In this document: positions 59,356 to 64,000 of the stretch, in pieces | Numbering within the stretch: position 1 is the first letter of the stretch | Layout of the letters: each line of letters begins with the position of its first letter | Assembly: GCA_014843695.1 (NCBI GenBank) | Contig: CM026404.1 | Coordinates: 2,960,409-3,024,408, forward strand | Direction: 5' to 3' | Source of the DNA: Archivesica marissinica | Taxonomy: Eukaryota > Mollusca > Bivalvia > Venerida > Vesicomyidae | DNA: 64,000 nt | Notes under the pieces: generated by a model | The model's input: only the letters and a program-made list of their open reading frames with translations | The model's database searches: none | What the model was told of the DNA's origin: nothing | Program-made: the position numbers and the translations under genes

Positions 59356-59522
59356 CTGGTTATAAAAGTAACAATGACAGTAAGTAACAGAATCCGGACT
59401 GTTTGCAATGGTTGTGGTATATACTAACTTATTGTTGTAGATATCATCAACTGGACTGGTCATAAAAGTAACAATGACAGTAAGTAACAGAATCCGGAAT
59501 GCTTGCAATGGTTGTGGTATAC
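59356..59522. repeat. Direct duplication of about 105 bp at the array edge
   Basis: ATAAAAGTAACAATGACAGT to CAATGGTTGTGGTAT occurs at 59362 and 59463, each after a GGACTGGT end of a 31-bp unit. Confidence 0.9.
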
Positions 59523-59691
59523 TGATAGATGACACACAGAGACTCGACAAATTTTATGAGAAAAATGAAGACCACAGAGGTAAACATTTGTTTGTAAAAA
59601 CTGAATTGAAACTTGCAATAATATATTTTGCTAAGTATTAAATAGCTTGATGCATATGAATGAAAATTAAATTCTTCTAAAATCATAGATT

Positions 59692-59937
59692 AGCTGTTCG
59701 AATAGTGCAGTGGTTAGCGCTCTCGCTTCTCACCAATGCAACCCGGGTTCGATCCTCGGACTGGGAAGTATGTGAGATGGTACGGTGGTCGCCAGATCGG
59801 ACAGGTGGGTTTTCTCCGGGTACTCCGGTTTCCTCCCACACGAATGACCACATATAAGCGTTCACCCATGCCAACGAGAGTGATTAATATAAGTTGTTAG
59901 AACTTGCTTTGCAATCGTTGTAAAATAAATAAAGTTT
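59692..59937 (+). mobile_element. SINE-B, full length
   Basis: Head GTTCGAATAGTGCAGTGG with B box GGGTTCGATCCTCGGAC, body GGTGGTCGCCAGATCGGACA and TTTCTCCGGGTACTCCGG, tail GAGAGTGATTAATATAAG to GTAAAATAAATAAAG. Confidence 0.92.
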
Positions 59938-60162
59938 AAAATCATAGTTTTTCAAACTGATAGCAAAAGTAAGGAACCAAAATAATGTGCCTGTGAAAAT
60001 GAGTTGTAACTGAACGGCTTTAAAACGGCAGCCCTTATGTTGGGGTATATATACCGGTAACTGAGGTCAGGTGCATCGGGGAACATGTATGTCTACCGAA
60101 AAGTGTATCATAATAAATTTTACAGGGACGTCAAGCGCAGTTGTCCATCTTAGCACTGGATC
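59938..60162. other. Short non-coding spacer
   Basis: Nothing recognised. Confidence 0.5.
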
Positions 60163-62130
60163 ACTGATTCGCTACCTGAACGTTCTACAAACTATTTCTG
60201 TCTCCGGGTATACCACACTGATTCGCTACCTGAACGTTCTACAAACTATTTCTGTCTCCGGGTATACCACACTGATTCGCTACCTGAAGGTTCTACAAAC
60301 TATTTCTGTCTCCGGGTATACCACACGGATTCACTACCTGAAGGTTCTACAAACTATTTCTGTCTCCGGGTATACCACACTGATTCGCTACCTGAAGGTT
60401 CTACAAACTATTTCTGTCTCCGGGTATACCACACTGATTCGCTACCTGAAGGTTCTACAAACTATTTCTGTCTCCGGGTATACCACACGGATTCACTACC
60501 TGAAGGTTCTACAAACTATTTCTGTCTCCGGGTATACCACACTGATTCGCTACCTGAAGGTTCTACAAACTATTTCTGTCTCCGGGTATACCACACTGAT
60601 TCGCTACCTGAAGGTTCTACAAACTATTTCTGTCTCCGGGTATACCACACTGATTCGCTACCTGAACGTTCTACAAACTATTTCTGTCTCCGGGTATACC
60701 ACACTGATTCGCTACCTGAAGGTTCTACAAACTATATCTGTCTCCGGGGTATACCACACTGATTCGCTACCTGAAGGTTCTACAAACTATTTCTGTCTCC
60801 GGGTATACCACACTGATTCGCTACCTGAAGGTTCTACAAACTATTTCTGTCTCCGGGTATACCACACTGATTCGCTACCTGAAGGTTCTACAAACTATAT
60901 CTGTCTCCGGGTATACCACACTGATTCGCTACCTGAAGGTTCTACAAACTATTTCTGTCTCCGGGTATACCACACTGATTCGCTACCTGAAGGTTCTACA
61001 AACTATTTCTGTCTCCGGGTATACCACACTGATTCGCTACCTGAAGGTTCTACAAACTATTTCTGTCTCCGGGTATACCACACTGATTCGCTACCTGAAC
61101 GTTCTACAAACTATTTCTGTCTCCGGGTATACCACACTGATTCGCTACCTGAACGTTCTACAAACTATTTCTGTCTCCGGGTATACCACACTGATTCGCT
61201 ACCTGAACGTTCTACAAACTATTTCTGTCTCCGGGTATACCACACTGATTCGCTACCTGAACGTTCTACAAACTATTTCTGTCTCCGGGTATACCACACT
61301 GATTCGCTACCTGAAGGTTCTACAAACTATTTCTGTCTCCGGGTATACCACACTGATTCGCTACCTGAAGGTTCTACAAACTATTTCTGTCTCCGGGTAT
61401 ACCACACTGATTCGCTACCTGAAGGTTCTACAAACTATTTCTGTCTCCGGGTATACCACACTGATTCGCTACCTGAACGTTCTACAAACTATTTCTGTCT
61501 CCGGGTATACCACACTGATTCGCTACCTGAACGTTCTACAAACTATTTCTGTCTCCGGGTATACCACACTGATTCGCTACCTGAACGTTCTACAAACTAT
61601 TTCTGTCTCCGGGTATACCACACTGATTCGCTACCTGAAGGTTCTACAAACTATTTCTGTCTCCGGGTATACCACACTGATTCGCTACCTGAAGGTTCTA
61701 CAAACTATATCTGTCTCCGGGGTATACCACACTGATTCGCTACCTGAAGGTTCTACAAACTATTTCTGTCTCCGGGTATACCACACTGATTCGCTACCTG
61801 AAGGTTCTACAAACTATTTCTGTCTCCGGGTATACCACACTGATTCGCTACCTGAACGTTCTACAAACTATTTCTGTCTCCGGGTATACCACACTGATTC
61901 GCTACCTGAAGGTTCTACAAACTATATCTGTCTCCGGGGTATACCACACTGATTCGCTACCTGAAGGTTCTACAAACTATTTCTGTCTCCGGGTATACCA
62001 CACTGATTCGCTACCTGAAGGTTCTACAAACTATTTCTGTCTCCGGGTATACCACACTGATTCGCTACCTGAACGTTCTACAAACTATTTCTGTCTCCGG
62101 GTATACCACACTGATTCGCTACCTGAAGGT
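60163..62130. repeat. Minisatellite, 54-bp unit, about 36 copies
   Basis: Units join CTGATTCGCTACCTGAAGGT with TCTACAAACTATTTCTGTC and CGGGTATACCACA. Units with ATATCTG often also carry an extra G (CGGGGTATACC), a linked pair of changes copied together. The 554-codon frame is a repeat artefact and switches peptide at such a G. Confidence 0.97.
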
Positions 62131-63418
62131 CAGCACTCGTACTCGACGGGTCACCACTCATACTTGGCGGGTCAGCACTCGTACTCGGCGTGTCAGCACT
62201 CGTACTCGCCGGGTCAGCACTCGTACTTGGTGTATCAGCACTCGTACTCGACGGGTCAGCACTCGTACTTGGCGTGCCAGCACTCGTACTCAGCGGGTCA
62301 GCACTCTTACTCGACGGGTCAGCACTCATACTTGGCGGGTCAGCACTTGTACTCGGCGGGCCAGCACTCTTACTTGGCAGGTCAGCACTCTTGCTTGGCA
62401 GGTCAGCACTCTTACTCGACGGGTCAGCACTCATTCACGGCGTGTTAGCACTCATACTTGGCGGGTCAGCACCCCTACTCAGTGGGCCAGCACTCATACT
62501 TGGCGGATCAGCACTCGTACTCGGCAGGTCAGCACTTGTACTCGACGTGTCATCACTCGTACTCAGCGTGTCAGCACCCGTACTCGGTGGTCAGCACTCG
62601 TACTCGACGGTCAGCACTCTTACTCGACGGGTCAGCACTCTTACTCGACGGGTCAGCACTCGTACTCGGCGTGTCAGCACTCGTACTGGCCGGGTCAGCA
62701 CTCGTACTTGGCGTATCAGCACTCGTACTCGACGGGTCAGCACTCGTACTTGGCGTGCCAGCACTCGTACTCGGCGGGTCAGCACTCTTACTCGACGGGT
62801 CAGCACTCTTGCTTGGCAGGTCAGCACTCTTACTCGACGGGTCAGCACTCATACACGGTGTGTCAGCACTCGTACTCGATGGGTCAGCACTCGTACTCGA
62901 CGTGTCAGCACTCGTACTCGGTGTGTCAGCACCCGTACTTGGCGTGTCAGCACTCGTACTCGGAAGATCAGCACTCGTACTCAACATGTCAGCACTCATA
63001 CTCGACAGGTCAGCACTCATACTCGACAGGTCAGCACCCGTACTCGGCGTGGCATCACCCGTACTCGGCAATCAACACTCGTACTCGGCGGGTCAGCACT
63101 CGTACTCGACAGACCAACACTCATACTCAGCGTGTCAGTACTCATACTCGACAGATCAGCACTCATACTCGGCAGATCAGCACTTGTACTCGGAGGGTCA
63201 GCACTCGTACTCGGCGGATCAGCACCCGTACTCGGCGGACCAGCACTCGTACTTGGCGGGTCAGCACTCGTACTCGCCGGGTCAGCACTCGTACTTGACG
63301 GACCAGCACTCGTACTCGGTGGGCCAGCACTCGTACTCGGTGTGTCAGCACTCATACTCGACGGGTCAGCACTCGTACTCGGCGGGTCAGCACTCGTACT
63401 CGGCGTGTCAGCACTCAG
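62128..63418. repeat. Minisatellite, 21-bp unit, about 61 copies
   Basis: The unit is GTCAGCACTCGTACTCGGCG plus G, with many single-base variants (TTGG, TCGA, ACC). It joins the 54-bp array directly with only GGT shared. Frames open on both strands are artefacts. Confidence 0.97.
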
Positions 63419-63814
63419 TTGTAAATATCCATTAATTCCTATAATGTGTTCAGTTGCAATCTGCATGTCATTGTACTCGGAGATTTCTTCATTATGCCAG
63501 ATCTCGGCTATACCTACCATATAACAAACAGTGGGTCCTAGGATAGAGGTACAAGGCTTGATAACATTTGAAGTTACAATGGTAAAGCTGATTGGAGGAT
63601 AAATATTCATTCCCCGCACGCTATCGGTGAAAATAACAGTCAAATATGTCGTGGAATTTCATTAGAATTGTGTCGTAGTTTAAAGTTACTGATAAGAAAA
63701 CCACATTAATGAATTGTCGTCTGCTACAATTATTTGGACTATTTATAGCCTTTAGTTTACCCAGCATGCAAGAAGTTAAGAAATAAAAATGTATTCAAAA
63801 TTGTTTTACTCCAG
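63419..63814. other. Non-repetitive sequence before the macro-domain exon
   Basis: Includes the second copy (63615-63785) of the dispersed repeat seen at 47060, without the SINE-C. A pyrimidine tract and CAG lead to the acceptor at 63814. Confidence 0.6.
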
Positions 63815-63949
63815 GTGTGGACAGTGAGTATGATGGACGCGAGTCATTGACCAAGATAATACACTTCCACATCGGAGACATCACAGACTTCCACGTTGAT
63901 GCTATTGTGTGTTCTACGCAGACTGATCTCAGATTGGTACCCTATGGTA
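63815..63949 (+). CDS. Internal exon of a macro-domain protein (partial gene)
   Basis: Acceptor GTTTTACTCCAG ends at 63814 and donor GTAAGT starts at 63950. The one open frame (starting at 63817, phase 2) gives 44 residues ending HVDAIVCSTQTDLRLVPYG. IIHFHIGDITDFHVDAIV fits the start of a macro domain: a beta strand, the GDIT loop and VDAIV before the usual N-A-A-N ligand loop. That loop here reads CSTQTD, so the Asn residues of active ADP-ribose hydrolases are missing and binding may be weakened or different. Earlier and later exons are not in view. Molluscs carry many macro-domain proteins, including PARP14-like ones, so the exact family is open. It has no visible link to TTBK. Confidence 0.65.
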
Positions 63950-63951
63950 GT

Positions 63952-64000
63952 AAGTATCCTCCAAAGAATGGGTTAAAGTATCCTCCAAAGAATGGGTTAA
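63952..64000. repeat. Start of a 24-bp tandem repeat at the splice donor
   Basis: Two copies of AGTATCCTCCAAAGAATGGG plus TTAA run to the window edge. The first overlaps the donor GTAAGT from its third intron base. Confidence 0.9.

Noticed and set aside
60071..61735. 554-codon frame
   Set aside because: 54-bp array; the peptide changes frame at an extra G, as expected for non-coding repeats.

Overview
The window is eukaryotic nuclear DNA: split genes with GT-AG introns, tRNA-derived SINEs, a hAT transposase and TIR elements. The kinase gene, the dispersed repeats and the SINE content suggest a mollusc, perhaps a bivalve; the phylum is an inference and the species cannot be read from the sequence. 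There are no bacterial genes, operons, CRISPR arrays or free-standing RNA genes.

One gene is clear. A tau-tubulin kinase (TTBK1/2, fly Asator; CK1 group) lies on the + strand in seven coding exons: 8574-8630, 9587-9734, 10733-10947, 13048-13218, 23084-23454, 25588-27846 and 29926-29989. All phases fit and the exons give 1094 codons plus stop. Exons 1-5 hold a complete kinase domain. Exon 6 is a long disordered tail with an SKIP motif (SxIP type, EB1-binding). Exon 7 gives the C-terminal arginine-rich RRRRYK end. At the right edge, one exon (63815-63949) encodes the start of a macro domain from another + strand gene that continues outside the window. The roughly 34 kb between them holds no gene I can support.

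Most of the rest is minisatellite. Adding the spans listed below gives about 38 kb of the 63 kb of called bases in more than 30 arrays (units 17-98 bp), almost every one with its own unit. They fill the TTBK introns (intron 4 is 9.9 kb, mostly arrays) and the intergenic region, which includes a 6.4 kb array of a 31-bp unit with nested higher-order structure. A 1000-N gap (41237-42236) sits between two arrays. Long open frames inside arrays are by-products of repeat units free of stop codons.

Between arrays are four SINE families (called A-D here), two TIR elements with TA flanks, a piggyBac-like MITE pair with TTAA flanks, a truncated hAT transposase and a dead LINE reverse-transcriptase fragment. 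The main new observation is that several minisatellites are internal expansions of these elements: the 31-bp array lies inside a SINE-C, the 49-bp array inside a SINE-A, the 41-bp and 36-bp arrays are separate expansions of the SINE-D 3' end, and a 17-bp array comes from a TIR. A second pattern is that arrays press against exon edges, starting about 3 to 34 bases after four of seven splice donors and ending 60-70 bases before two acceptors.
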